Positions 1 to 7,828 of a DNA stretch of 43,830 nucleotides are shown here, in pieces (the stretch's first letter is position 1; every line of letters starts with the position of its first letter). The stretch covers positions 1 through 43,830 of the forward strand of contig JAHIYH010000026.1 of assembly GCA_018814875.1 (NCBI GenBank), written 5' to 3'. Source of the DNA: Patescibacteria group bacterium (GTDB taxonomy: Bacteria; Patescibacteriota; Gracilibacteria; Peribacterales; Peribacteraceae). A program made the translations under genes and the position numbers. Under the pieces are notes generated by a model. The model had not been told where the DNA came from. It was given only the letters and a program-made list of their open reading frames with translations, and did no database searches.

Positions 1-1602
1 AAGAGTTAGAGCTCCTTGAAGTGAAGATGCACCTTGGATAGAAAGTGTTCCTGATCCGGATATATTGGAAGTTACGGCGAGGACTCCTGTGATGGCAGTG
101 TTTGAATTGAGGTATGTGAGACCATCAACTGAGAGGGCTCCAGAAGATGTGAGGAGATCTTGTGCATGAATAATCCAACCAGATGCAGTTGCACTCACGT
201 CTAATGATCCTGTCATTGTGTCTCCTGAGATGTTTACATAACGGGCATCTCCTGAAACTTGAGAAATTCCAACACCTGCATCATTGCTGTCTGTTGCCCA
301 CGATAGATTTCCATTCGAATCAGTCTTCAAAACTTTTCCAGATGCAGATCCATCACTTGCAGGGAACAGATATGCAACACTATTGAAAGTCACTGTTTGC
401 CCCTCTTCCACAATCAAACCACCAGAAGTTGTAAGTAAATCTGAAGCATGAAACATAGTACCAGATGCAGTACCTACTATTTCTAGCTTTGTTTCTGGAG
501 TAGCAATACCGATTCCTACATTGCCGGCTACAGCGCTGTACATATCGGTTCCACTCACGGTCCAATCGCTATCCCCAACAGTGTTGGTTACAGTTGTTGT
601 TGTATTAGTTGTTGTGTTTGTAGTAGTACTTCCTCCACCACCACCGTAGCCTCTTCCTCCATCACCTCCACCACCTCTACTCACATCAGGAGGAACTCTA
701 CCTCCTCCCAATTCCGGATTCCCAATAGTTGAAGATGCAGGCGATCCCCATACCGGACGGCCATCTTTGATCAATAACACTTCACCTTCACGACCAGATC
801 CCAATAGATCCCAAATGTTTGTTGGTCCTCCAGAAACAGTAATTTCCTGTTTAATAACATTCTCACTAGCTGCTGCATGTGTTTGATTATTCTTTTCTTG
901 GGCCAAGAGTCGTTTCAGACGTCGCTGTTCCACACTTGAGCCAATCAAACTAGACCACAGACTCTGCAATCTGGTTTCACGTCTGTTTACCACTTGATCC
1001 TCCAACGTCTCAGGCACTTCTTCCACAACGGTTCGCTCAGCAAGTCGATGATATCCCTGAAGTACAAGTTCTTTCTTCACTACTAATAGATCTACATGTG
1101 TGCCATCAGGCATTACAGTCTCGACCGTGCTCAGGCTGGCAAGCAGAGAGCGATCCATCGGGAGAGTATCTGCAAACTTTTTGGACATGTCCCAGACGTT
1201 GATCAAATCACCATTGAGAAAAGTGAGAGCACGCTCTGGAGATCGGAAACTGGCAGAGGTCATGAGGAGCAAAAAACACGCTGCCAAACCGAACGGAATG
1301 ATGCTCTTGGGAAGCACCATTTTGACCCCCTTCTGAACTGTCTCTTTGAATGACTTTTGACGATGCTCTGCTATAGCCCTAGCAACCTGTGCACGGGAGT
1401 ATCCGGAGGCGACCTGAAGGTATTGTCGAACAACGCCTTTGGCCTCCCTTGGGAGACGCTCATATCTCAATATCGAAAGCACCTCACCAATAAACTCAGC
1501 TCGCTTTTCGCGACCCCAAATAACAGGTGTTTCTGATCCACCCTCAGCAAGGAAAACTTGCATTTCAGAGACTGACTGGAGAGGGTGTTGATATACGTCC
1601 AT
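1..1602 (-). CDS. Large membrane-anchored surface/fibre-like protein (C-terminus outside window)
   Basis: The reading frame is open from an ATG at 1602 to the window edge, giving 534 residues with no stop. Residues 1-90 are helical and charged, with the segment GYSRAQVARAI near 69-79, which resembles the N-terminal part of DDE integrase/transposase proteins. A single hydrophobic segment follows at about 100-118 (IIPFGLAACFLLLMTSASF), so the rest is predicted extracellular. Then come a charged coiled region, a Gly-rich linker (GGGGDGGRGYGGGGG) and a Thr/Asn stretch. The tail has repeats of the type GNVGIG..TPETKLEIVGTASG and SGDTMTGSLDVSATASG, seen in phage tail-fibre-like and bacterial adhesin-like proteins. 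Function is unknown; a surface appendage or adhesin is the best guess. The gene has its own promoter upstream. Confidence 0.8.
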   Translation of the reverse strand, partial: MDVYQHPLQSVSEMQVFLAEGGSETPVIWGREKRAEFIGEVLSILRYERLPREAKGVVRQYLQVASGYSRAQVARAIAEHRQKSFKETVQKGVKMVLPKSIIPFGLAACFLLLMTSASFRSPERALTFLNGDLINVWDMSKKFADTLPMDRSLLASLSTVETVMPDGTHVDLLVVKKELVLQGYHRLAERTVVEEVPETLEDQVVNRRETRLQSLWSSLIGSSVEQRRLKRLLAQEKNNQTHAAASENVIKQEITVSGGPTNIWDLLGSGREGEVLLIKDGRPVWGSPASSTIGNPELGGGRVPPDVSRGGGGDGGRGYGGGGGSTTTNTTTNTTTTVTNTVGDSDWTVSGTDMYSAVAGNVGIGIATPETKLEIVGTASGTMFHASDLLTTSGGLIVEEGQTVTFNSVAYLFPASDGSASGKVLKTDSNGNLSWATDSNDAGVGISQVSGDARYVNISGDTMTGSLDVSATASGWIIHAQDLLTSSGALSVDGLTYLNSNTAITGVLAVTSNISGSGTLSIQGASSLQGALTL

Positions 1603-1634
1603 CGAGTGTTTTTTATTTGTGTGTTAACTATCGG

Positions 1635-1660
1635 GATGAGCCTGGTGATCCTTAGGCTCA
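1635..1660 (-). promoter_or_regulatory. 5'-UTR hairpin of the surface-protein gene
   Basis: ATGAGCCT and AGGCTCAT form an 8-bp stem around a 10-base loop just downstream of the predicted transcription start. A further AGGCTCAT copy lies near 1755. It could be a stability element or a protein-binding site; no function is shown. Confidence 0.4.
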
Positions 1661-1669
1661 TTCGTCTAT

Positions 1670-1698
1670 ATTTTAGCACAAATAAGCGATTTGCTCAA
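1670..1698 (-). promoter_or_regulatory. Sigma70-type promoter of the surface-protein gene
   Basis: On the minus strand TTGAGC (1698-1693) and TAAAAT (1675-1670) are separated by 17 bases, and TG precedes the -10 in extended position. This would give a leader of about 60 bases before the ATG at 1602. Confidence 0.6.
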
Positions 1699-1797
1699 TA
1701 TTTGACTTCTCCCATTTTTAGACGTTTTGCAAGGTATAAATTCATGCTCAAACAGGCTCATTTTAGGTAATTTTGAACCATGTAAATTAGTCTTTAC

Positions 1798-1852
1798 CAA
1801 CCCCCATCCAACACCCCCACACCCAACACCCCACACCCCACACCCCACGCCC
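1798..1852 (+). repeat. C-rich tandem repeat (CCCCACA words)
   Basis: About eight degenerate copies of CCAACACCCC/CCCCACA lie directly upstream of the purC -10 box. Unlike most gaps in this window there is no inverted partner arm. Confidence 0.7.
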
Positions 1853-1857
1853 TATTA

Positions 1858-1872
1858 TGTTATGCTCGTATC
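1858..1872 (+). promoter_or_regulatory. Extended -10 of purC, leaderless arrangement
   Basis: TGTTATGCT (extended -10, TATGCT at 1861-1866) ends only 6 bases before the purC ATG, so transcription would start at or near the start codon. No Shine-Dalgarno sequence is present. Confidence 0.5.
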
Positions 1873-2862
1873 ATGACCACTCCACAAGCCCTCCAACCAT
1901 TCCTAAAAACAGCTCTAGAAAAGACCGATTTTTCAGATCTTGGAAAACGTTATCAGGGCAAAGTTCGAGACGTTTATGAGCAACCCGGAAAGAGAATTCT
2001 CATTGCCACAGATCGCCAATCGGCATTCGATATTAACTGGTGCACAATCCCACTTAAAGGACAGATCCTAAGTCAGATTTCTGCATGGTGGTTTGATAAG
2101 GTCAAAGACATCATGCCAATCCACGTAATTGATCTGCCGGATCCAAATGTTACGGTTGGAAAAGAGTTAAAAATTGTAATGGTAGAGATTGTTGTAAGAG
2201 CGTATCTCACAGGATCTACAAAGACCTCCGCATGGGTAAATTACAACAATGGAGTACGTGACTTCTGCGGGAATCATCTGCCAGAAGGAATGGTAAAGAA
2301 CCAGAAATTCGACGATATCATCATTACCCCAACCACAAAATCCGATGATGATGAGCCGATAGACCCTGCAGGAATATTTGAAAAAGGTCTGGCAACCAAG
2401 CAGCAATGGGAAGAAATCACAGAAAAAGCATTCGCGCTATTTAGGCGAGGACAAGAGATTGCAAGTAGCAAGGGGCTTATTCTGGTAGATACAAAGTACG
2501 AAATGGGGCTGGATGAAAACGGTGTGATAACTCTGGCAGACGAAATCCACACACCAGATTCGTCACGCTATTGGATACAAGAAACCTACCGAGAACGCTT
2601 CGATAGAGGTGAAGAGCCAGAAAGTCTGGACAAGGAATTCTTCCGTCTATGGATGCGAGAGCAAGGATTTGAATATGGTGACAAGAGCACGTGGCCCAAA
2701 ATTACTGATGATGTACGTTTGATGCTGGCAAGTAAGTATATTGATTTGTATGAACGTATGACTGGAGAAGCATTCATTCTTCCGAAAGATCCCGATGTGA
2801 CAAAGAGGATCAAAAAGAATCTTGAGACTTATATGGTTGCTGTTGCCAAGCAACATAATTAA
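1873..2862 (+). CDS. purC: Phosphoribosylaminoimidazole-succinocarboxamide synthase
   Basis: SAICAR synthase joins CAIR and aspartate with ATP in de novo purine synthesis. The N-terminal GKVRDVYE motif (residues 29-36) and the ATDRQSAFD segment are diagnostic, as are the VVRAYLTGS and TKYEMGLDENG stretches further on. At 329 residues it is longer than the short bacterial form (about 240) and nearer the longer form (about 300) found in yeast Ade1 and some bacteria. It stands alone on the plus strand with no other pur gene here. The ATG is the first in frame after an extended -10 and there is no ribosome binding site. It converges with the DUF192 gene across a hairpin. Confidence 0.95.
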   Translation: MTTPQALQPFLKTALEKTDFSDLGKRYQGKVRDVYEQPGKRILIATDRQSAFDINWCTIPLKGQILSQISAWWFDKVKDIMPIHVIDLPDPNVTVGKELKIVMVEIVVRAYLTGSTKTSAWVNYNNGVRDFCGNHLPEGMVKNQKFDDIIITPTTKSDDDEPIDPAGIFEKGLATKQQWEEITEKAFALFRRGQEIASSKGLILVDTKYEMGLDENGVITLADEIHTPDSSRYWIQETYRERFDRGEEPESLDKEFFRLWMREQGFEYGDKSTWPKITDDVRLMLASKYIDLYERMTGEAFILPKDPDVTKRIKKNLETYMVAVAKQHN

Positions 2863-2942
2863 AAATTAAAAATGAATAATGAAAAATGGTTGTTTACTAG
2901 TATAAAGACTCATTTTTAATTTTTCATTATTCATTATTCATT
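2858..2942. repeat. Inverted word repeat (AAAATGAATAATG family) between convergent genes
   Basis: The left arm (2858-2887) and right arm (2911-2942) are built from AATTAAAAATG/AATGAATAATG words and share a perfect 16-base match in inverted orientation. Its place between two gene ends suits a bidirectional terminator. Confidence 0.75.
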
Positions 2943-3398
2943 CTCTAGTTTCCACCCTTCTCCAACGTTATACTGCTCGATAAATCCAGCAAAAACCTCC
3001 AGTGCATAAATCGCATTACCCTTTGAGTTATAAGTGCGGCATGGTTCTTCTTCACACGGATCCATCGTTTCAGATTTTACAAACACTCCTGCTTCATCAA
3101 AGAAAATGATGTCGAGGGGAATAAGTGTGTCCTTCATCCAGAACAGAAGAATGTTGGGATTTTCGAATATAAATAGCATTCCATTTCCTTCCTGTAGTTC
3201 ATCGCGATTCATCAATCCCATTGTCCTTAATTCATATGTATCAGCGATTTCTGCCTGAATTTCTACTATCTGGCCATGAGGAGAAATGAGAGAAATAGCT
3301 CTGATTTTTGCCTGCCTCACTCCAATATCCGCATTTGACGAGCACCCCAAAAGGAGTAACGATCCAGCAAGACATAACTTATATGTGAGATTCATCAT
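2934..3398 (-). CDS. DUF192 family lipoprotein
   Basis: A 154-residue protein with a lipoprotein signal: a hydrophobic stretch ending in LLLLGC at residues 15-20, with Cys20 as the likely lipidated residue. The mature part matches the DUF192 family, with RTMGLMNRDELQEGNGMLF followed by FWMKDTLIPLDIIFFD and a C-terminal YALEVFAGF block. The family is widespread in bacteria and archaea and its biochemical role is not settled. The start ATG overlaps the rpe stop by four bases (ATGA), so the two are co-translated. It probably sits on the outer face of the cell membrane. Confidence 0.88.
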   Translation of the reverse strand: MMNLTYKLCLAGSLLLLGCSSNADIGVRQAKIRAISLISPHGQIVEIQAEIADTYELRTMGLMNRDELQEGNGMLFIFENPNILLFWMKDTLIPLDIIFFDEAGVFVKSETMDPCEEEPCRTYNSKGNAIYALEVFAGFIEQYNVGEGWKLENE

Positions 3399-4039
3399 GA
3401 ACGAAGGGAAGTGATGGCCGCTTCACGATCGGAAGCTTTGAAAATGAAACTTCCAGAAACCAGATTATTTGCACCGGCTTTGATGCATTTGGAAGCTGTC
3501 TCGCTATCCACACCACCATCCATTTGAATCATGAGGTCCGGAAACTTCTCGCGAGCTGTACGAACTTTTTCTAAAACTTCGGTGATAAAATTCTGACCGC
3601 CGAAACCAGGATTAACCGACATGACTAAAAGAAGATCTACTTCGCCGAGTACATCTTCAACTTCATCCAAAGGAGTGTCCGGATTTATTGCAATTCCTGC
3701 AGTAGCTCCTCCATCACGGATGGCTTTTATAAGCGATTTTCTCGCATCCGTGCCTTTAACTGTTTCTGCATGGAATGTGATATGCTTGGCTCCAGCTTTG
3801 AGGAATTCTTCTATACGTTCCTGAGGATCTTCGACCATCAAGTGGATATCAAGGAGTAGTTTTGTTTTTAAATTCTTTATCACCGGTGCACCAAAACTCA
3901 AGTTAGGAACAAATTGTCCATCCATAACATCAATCTGCAACCAATCTGCAAACTGCTCGATACTATCCACTTCTTCCTGCAACTTACTAAGATCCGCAGA
4001 AAGTATAGATGGAGCGATGATGATAGAAGAATTGGTCAT
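3395..4039 (-). CDS. rpe: Ribulose-phosphate 3-epimerase
   Basis: Interconverts ribulose-5-phosphate and xylulose-5-phosphate in the pentose phosphate pathway. It is 214 residues, normal for the family. TIM-barrel signatures are clear: APSILSADLSKL at the N-terminus, QIDVMDGQFVPN (catalytic Asp and metal ligands), DIHLMVEDP, TFHAET, VMSVNPGFGGQ and the phosphate-binding MDGGVDSET. It lies upstream of the DUF192 gene with a 4-base overlap. With rpiB and tpiA nearby it suggests a sugar-phosphate neighbourhood rather than one operon. A TAGCAT -10 lies 9 bases before the ATG. Confidence 0.96.
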   Translation of the reverse strand: MTNSSIIIAPSILSADLSKLQEEVDSIEQFADWLQIDVMDGQFVPNLSFGAPVIKNLKTKLLLDIHLMVEDPQERIEEFLKAGAKHITFHAETVKGTDARKSLIKAIRDGGATAGIAINPDTPLDEVEDVLGEVDLLLVMSVNPGFGGQNFITEVLEKVRTAREKFPDLMIQMDGGVDSETASKCIKAGANNLVSGSFIFKASDREAAITSLRS

Positions 4040-4048
4040 GTGTTGGTT

Positions 4049-4060
4049 ATGCTAACACGA
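4049..4060 (-). promoter_or_regulatory. -10 region of rpe (TGTTAGCAT)
   Basis: Extended -10 TGTTAGCAT ends 9 bases before the rpe start. It lies within a 14-base block (4047-4060) identical to one before the 5468 lipoprotein gene, so the two promoters are probably related. Confidence 0.45.
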
Positions 4061-4067
4061 CTACTCC

Positions 4068-4143
4068 CTAAAAGGGAAAAGGGTAAAGTGAAAAGTGAAA
4101 GCTTTCCCCTTACCCTTTACCCCTTTCCCCTTTCCCCTTACTT
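4068..4143. repeat. Inverted word repeat (GGGAAAAGGGTAAAGTG family)
   Basis: GGGAAAAGGGTAAAGTGAAA words face CTTTCCCCTTACCCTTTACC words around AAGCTTT, giving a long purine/pyrimidine hairpin between the lipoprotein stop and the rpe promoter. The same words recur inside the L22 gene at 34081-34117. Confidence 0.75.
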
Positions 4144-4145
4144 GA

Positions 4146-5468
4146 TTAAGGAGCAGAAATCAAAACACCTTCCTCCAAAGCTGGCAAAATACCAATGTAC
4201 GCGTTCATCCCATGACACACAGCATCTGTACGAATAAAACGATTTTCAGGATTCCAATAAAGCCCTCCTTTAGCCATCGCAGGATTTGGTAAGAATCCAC
4301 TATTGTGATCACCATACGTATTCTGAAGTAACCAGCGAATTCCCTTAGTAATCGCATCCTTGTATTGCTCACAATCATCTCCTTCTTCTAAGCATAAGTG
4401 ATACACCTCCACCAAAATTTCCGAGATCCACCCTGCGCCACTCGTAGAAAGTGAGGCCTCCCATCTTCCGAAGGTTGATAGATCTGATTCATTTACATGC
4501 TGTCTCCCAACAAGATCGGTTGCACAAGTGAAGACGGTATCTCTAACTTCTTCATCGCTTGCCGCCAGATAGTAATCCAGCATCGACATAACAAACCATG
4601 AGCTGGAGATGGGATTATTCGGACGATAGTCGTCGCCAATGTAACATCCATCTTTCTCTACTTTTGCGAACAAGAAATCAGCAATGTCTTCAGCAACTTC
4701 TTTGTATCGCTCATCATTTGTAACACGATACATCCGCGATAATGCCGAGAGAACTTGACCATTGTAAAGCGTAGATTCTTTGGTAGAAAAGAACCATTTT
4801 CCATCACGATCCACCACATAGGACTTCATACTCCCATCATCCTTTTGCATCGTCAGAAGCCAATCTGCGGCCTTTTGGGCTGATTCTAGATAGCGCTCTT
4901 CTTTTGTACGTTGATACATTTCGAGCAATGTGAAGATTGTTTTTGAAGTAGTACCAACCACAAATTTACGCTCACGCTCCTGCGTTTCTAAATTGAATGA
5001 ATAGTGGAACGCTCCGAATCGCTTACTGTCTTCATCTAACATTTGCATCGAGAGCACATACTCCATGCTCTTTTCGATCTGTTCCCAAAGCTTAGGATCT
5101 TGATTAAGATCATATAGCTTGAACAATGTGTAAATCAGAGACGACGTGTAGATTGTATGCAAACGCTCTTCAAATTTATCTTCAAGTGCAAAGTAATATT
5201 TGTGTGCACCTTGATACTCTTCATCAATCATCCGCAAAAGATACTCCTGCCCCTCAGTAATTTTTTCCCTAAGGAGATCTTTATCGTATTCATGTAGAAA
5301 AATGACTTCTCCAATTTGCTCAGATCCTAAATTTGAGGCTGTATTGCGATTCTGAGTAGAAAGTACTGTTTGCTGCTGACAACCTGAAAGCGCCGTAAGA
5401 ATGTATCCTGCTATGAGGACTCCAAACAAAACACGTGTATGTTTCCGACATTTTGATGATTCTTGCAT
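4146..5468 (-). CDS. Lipoprotein with alpha/alpha-barrel (glycosidase/terpenoid-cyclase-like) fold
   Basis: 440 residues with a lipoprotein signal (hydrophobic stretch ending ILTALSGC near residue 30). The mature protein is a series of paired helices with recurring blocks such as SLIYTLFKLYDLNQDPKLWEQ, KTIFTLLEMYQRTKEERYLE and GQVLSALSRMYRVTNDERYK, each followed by a helix ending in a LLTMQ or DFLF-type segment. This is the pattern of (alpha/alpha)6 toroids in glycoside hydrolases and related enzymes. WISEILVEVYHLC and the Asn/Gly-rich end (NPENRFIRTDAVCHGMNAY) could contribute an active site. Catalytic residues cannot be assigned from the sequence alone, so the substrate is unknown. Its promoter region resembles that of rpe. 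Confidence 0.75.
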   Translation of the reverse strand: MQESSKCRKHTRVLFGVLIAGYILTALSGCQQQTVLSTQNRNTASNLGSEQIGEVIFLHEYDKDLLREKITEGQEYLLRMIDEEYQGAHKYYFALEDKFEERLHTIYTSSLIYTLFKLYDLNQDPKLWEQIEKSMEYVLSMQMLDEDSKRFGAFHYSFNLETQERERKFVVGTTSKTIFTLLEMYQRTKEERYLESAQKAADWLLTMQKDDGSMKSYVVDRDGKWFFSTKESTLYNGQVLSALSRMYRVTNDERYKEVAEDIADFLFAKVEKDGCYIGDDYRPNNPISSSWFVMSMLDYYLAASDEEVRDTVFTCATDLVGRQHVNESDLSTFGRWEASLSTSGAGWISEILVEVYHLCLEEGDDCEQYKDAITKGIRWLLQNTYGDHNSGFLPNPAMAKGGLYWNPENRFIRTDAVCHGMNAYIGILPALEEGVLISAP

Positions 5469-5477
5469 GTGCCTCTT

Positions 5478-5489
5478 ATGCTAACACGA
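5478..5489 (-). promoter_or_regulatory. -10 region of the alpha/alpha-barrel lipoprotein gene
   Basis: TGTTAGCAT ends 9 bases before the ATG at 5468, inside the 14-base block shared with rpe (5476-5489 here). The spacer contains AGAGG, which might act as a weak ribosome binding site. Confidence 0.4.
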
Positions 5490-5588
5490 AAAGAATTCAG
5501 AATTAAGAATTAAGAATTAAGAATTATTTTTTTATTACTATTTATCTCATTCATTCTTAATTCTGCATTTTTAATTCTAAATTCAGTC
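5490..5588. repeat. Inverted word repeat (AAGAATT family)
   Basis: Four AATTAAG/AAGAATT words (5496-5525) face CATTCTTAATTCTGCATTTTTAATTCT words (5550-5585). It follows the rpiB gene end and precedes the lipoprotein promoter. Confidence 0.75.
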
Positions 5589-5603
5589 AGATACTACAGA
5601 GAA

Positions 5604-6047
5604 CTAAGAATCTGCCTCGAGATCTTTGACACGCTTTTCATGCCGTCCACCTTCAAAATCAGTTGAAAGGAAGATATCTACAAACTTCTTTGCATCCTCA
5701 TGATCTACAAGACGGCCTCCTAAGCTCATAACATTCGCATCATTGTGGGAACGAGCAAGCTGTGCTGATTCTTCGCTATAAACCAACGCTGCGCGTATAC
5801 CACGAACTTTATTGGCAGCCATAGCTTCACCATTACCACTTCCTCCAAAAATTATTCCCAAGCATTCCTCCTCCAATACCGCAGCACACCCCTTACGAAT
5901 AACTTCAGGGTAATCCACAGACTCTTCGGAAAATGTACCAACATCAATAACATCAATTCCTTTGGAAATTAAATGCTCTTTTATAGCTTCCTTAAGCGGA
6001 AAACCAGCGTGGTCGGTGGCTAATACTATTCTCTGAGGCAATTCCAT
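5604..6047 (-). CDS. rpiB: Ribose-5-phosphate isomerase B
   Basis: Interconverts ribose-5-phosphate and ribulose-5-phosphate. From the ATG at 6047 it is 147 residues, the usual RpiB/LacAB length. Family motifs: RIVLATDHAGFPLKEAI at the start, DVGTFSEESVDYPE and the phosphate-binding GIIFGGSGNGEAMAANKVRGIRA, then RSHNDANVMSLGGR. An in-frame codon at 6113 exists, but the extra residues only translate the neighbouring hairpin repeat (SKPATSKPVTSQ). TGGTATTAT, an extended -10, lies 6 bases before 6047, which favours the shorter, leaderless form. It is divergent from tpiA. Confidence 0.93.
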   Translation of the reverse strand: MELPQRIVLATDHAGFPLKEAIKEHLISKGIDVIDVGTFSEESVDYPEVIRKGCAAVLEEECLGIIFGGSGNGEAMAANKVRGIRAALVYSEESAQLARSHNDANVMSLGGRLVDHEDAKKFVDIFLSTDFEGGRHEKRVKDLEADS

Positions 6048-6053
6048 ATAAAG

Positions 6054-6062
6054 ATAATACCA
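6054..6062 (-). promoter_or_regulatory. Extended -10 of rpiB
   Basis: Minus-strand TGGTATTAT with TATTAT at 6059-6054, 6 bases upstream of the ATG, implies a leaderless transcript and fixes the start at 6047. Confidence 0.55.
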
Positions 6063-6065
6063 CAC

Positions 6066-6148
6066 ATAAAGTTGGCTAGTTACTGGTTTACTAGTTGCTG
6101 GTTTTGACGACAAAACTAGAAACTAATAACTAGCCAACTAGTAAACTT
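6066..6148. repeat. Inverted word repeat (CTAGTTGCTGGTTT family) in a divergent gap
   Basis: GGCTAGTTACTGGTTTAC and TAGTTGCTGGTTTTG face AAAACTAGAAACTAATAACT and AGCCAACTAGTAAAC around GACG. Here the hairpin lies between two divergent promoters, so it cannot be a simple terminator for either flanking gene. Confidence 0.75.
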
Positions 6149-6155
6149 ATTACCA

Positions 6156-6164
6156 TGGTATAAT
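6156..6164 (+). promoter_or_regulatory. Extended -10 of tpiA
   Basis: TGGTATAAT with a consensus TATAAT at 6159-6164 ends 8 bases before the tpiA ATG, suggesting a leaderless mRNA. Confidence 0.6.
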
Positions 6165-6172
6165 TAACTCAT

Positions 6173-6931
6173 ATGTCCCCCCCCAGAAAACTATTAATTG
6201 CTGGAAACCTCAAAATGAACCGCCTGCCCGAAGGTGCGCTAGAAGATGATTCACCGTACCGAGAAGGATCTAATGTAGATGTGATTGCTATCCCAACATT
6301 GCTTGATATTCAAAGTTGCATAGATGCACGAATCATCACAGGTGCACAAATTGGTCAATGCCATAACGAAACAACCGGAGCTCACACAGGAGATATCAGC
6401 ATGCAAATGCTTGCAGACTCTGGCGTGCGCTACGTGCTATGTGGCCACTCTGAACGAAGGGAATTTTATGGGGAAACAGATGAAGACGTTGCCGCTCAAG
6501 CCATTGCCGCACTAGATGCAAATATTCATCCAATAATTTGTGTAGGTGAATCTAGCAAAGAACGAGAAGCAGAAAAACACGAGAAAGTCATAAAACGGCA
6601 GATAAACGTGCTTCCGCTTGAATCGGATATAACGATTGCTTACGAGCCTATTTGGGCTATTGGAGAAAATGCTCTGAGAGCAGCAACTCCCGAAGAGGCT
6701 CAGACAATGCATTCATTCATACGCTCTCTACTCCCAGAAGATAAACGTGAGAGTACAAGAATCCTATACGGTGGCTCTATGAAAGCAGCTAACGCAAAAG
6801 AGCTACTTAGTCAGCCTGATATTGATGGGGGACTTATCGGCGGTGCTTCGTTGCAATTGGAAGAGTTCCGCGGGATTGTGCAGATTGCGCTTGCCCTGAG
6901 TTCCGGCGAAGGGGAGGGACTTTCGACTTAA
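6173..6931 (+). CDS. tpiA: Triosephosphate isomerase
   Basis: Glycolytic interconversion of dihydroxyacetone phosphate and glyceraldehyde-3-phosphate. 252 residues. Catalytic elements are present: GNLKMN with Lys14 (usual form NWKMN), GHSERRE with His92, and AYEPIWAIG with the catalytic Glu, then YGGSMKAANAKEL and GLIGGASL for phosphate binding. The helix after GNLKMN is a few residues shorter than usual. Flexible loop 6 reads PIWAIGENALRAATPEEA instead of the common IGTGKTATPEEA, so it is slightly longer and altered. Its last 98 bases overlap the end of the convergent membrane-protein gene. The active-site loop change is worth noting but the enzyme should work. Confidence 0.95.
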   Translation: MSPPRKLLIAGNLKMNRLPEGALEDDSPYREGSNVDVIAIPTLLDIQSCIDARIITGAQIGQCHNETTGAHTGDISMQMLADSGVRYVLCGHSERREFYGETDEDVAAQAIAALDANIHPIICVGESSKEREAEKHEKVIKRQINVLPLESDITIAYEPIWAIGENALRAATPEEAQTMHSFIRSLLPEDKRESTRILYGGSMKAANAKELLSQPDIDGGLIGGASLQLEEFRGIVQIALALSSGEGEGLST

Positions 6932-7775
6932 CAGATTTCGAAAACTGCTCTGCATAAAACACTGTGAAGATGATCGCAAAAGCAAAAAGAAGCTGACCAA
7001 AGAATGTCAGCAGGAAATTCTTCAATGGCCCGGCAAAGCCGGTAAGCATGGCAAAAATTGCAGATGCCGCAACGAACACCGCAAAGAGCATGATGTATTG
7101 AATAGCTATAGCAAGCCACTTACCCTTTGTACGCTCCATACTGGCATTAACACTATCCAAAACTCCTAAGTCTTCTTTTACGCAGATTACTCCAGAGAAC
7201 ATCATGCGTGGAAGATAATAGATTCCTGTGAAGATATTTAGACCGGGAACCCACATAAAAGATCGCAACATCATCCAAACACCAACTCCGAATAACGAAA
7301 TGACTTTGGGAATCGCACTACGAACAGCCATTAAAGGATCACGAATCTTATGAATCACTAGCACATAATAAAAAGTACTACTTATGAAATAGATGAAGAT
7401 CGTCATAATCCCCATCAAAAACATCATAGGCAAGAGTCCGAATGTCATTTTCTTGCCCCAATCAGTGAGAAACGCAAGCTGAGCATCTTCAGGCATTTCT
7501 TCAAACATTTTTCCTACTAGCTCCATTTCTCCAAGCATTTCGTCGAAAGCTGTTTTGTCCCCTTTTTCCATACGCTTATCTAATTCTTCGAACCGCGCAT
7601 CGCTGATACCAAGACGTAGCATCATCTGCCGCGTTACACGATCTTCCTGTTGCGAAAAGAATCCATCCGACAACATGATAATTGCCGTAAAGAGGAGTGC
7701 TCCTATGGCGATAGGTACTTTGGATTGGAGGAAGAAGCGCCAGGAACGGGAAAGGAGTGCGGTGAAGGTAGTCAT
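6834..7775 (-). CDS. Multi-pass membrane protein of unknown function
   Basis: 313 residues. A hydrophobic N-terminal segment (residues about 20-40) is followed by a soluble helical region with many acidic residues (about 50-105), then four or five membrane segments: FGLLPMMFLMGIMTIFIYF, ISLFGVGVWMMLRSFMWV, WLAIAIQYIMLFAVFVAA and FLLTFFGQLLFAFAIIF. The arrangement recalls DUF975-like or glycerophosphoryl-diesterase membrane domains, but I do not recognise a specific family. The basic C-terminal tail overlaps tpiA by 98 bases on the opposite strand. It lies downstream of dprA, separated by a repeat hairpin. Confidence 0.75.
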   Translation of the reverse strand: MTTFTALLSRSWRFFLQSKVPIAIGALLFTAIIMLSDGFFSQQEDRVTRQMMLRLGISDARFEELDKRMEKGDKTAFDEMLGEMELVGKMFEEMPEDAQLAFLTDWGKKMTFGLLPMMFLMGIMTIFIYFISSTFYYVLVIHKIRDPLMAVRSAIPKVISLFGVGVWMMLRSFMWVPGLNIFTGIYYLPRMMFSGVICVKEDLGVLDSVNASMERTKGKWLAIAIQYIMLFAVFVAASAIFAMLTGFAGPLKNFLLTFFGQLLFAFAIIFTVFYAEQFSKSVKSKVPPLRRNSGQAQSAQSRGTLPIATKHRR

Positions 7776-7828
7776 AATAAAGAAGAAATGATTGGCTCTA
7801 CTCTACCTTTTAATACATTCAGATACCA

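Noticed and set aside
2167-2813. Antisense frames over purC
   Set aside because: They are on the opposite strand of a strongly conserved gene and have no promoter or homology that I can see.
6048-6113. N-terminal extension of RpiB
   Set aside because: The extra residues translate only the intergenic hairpin, and the -10 box lies inside the extension.
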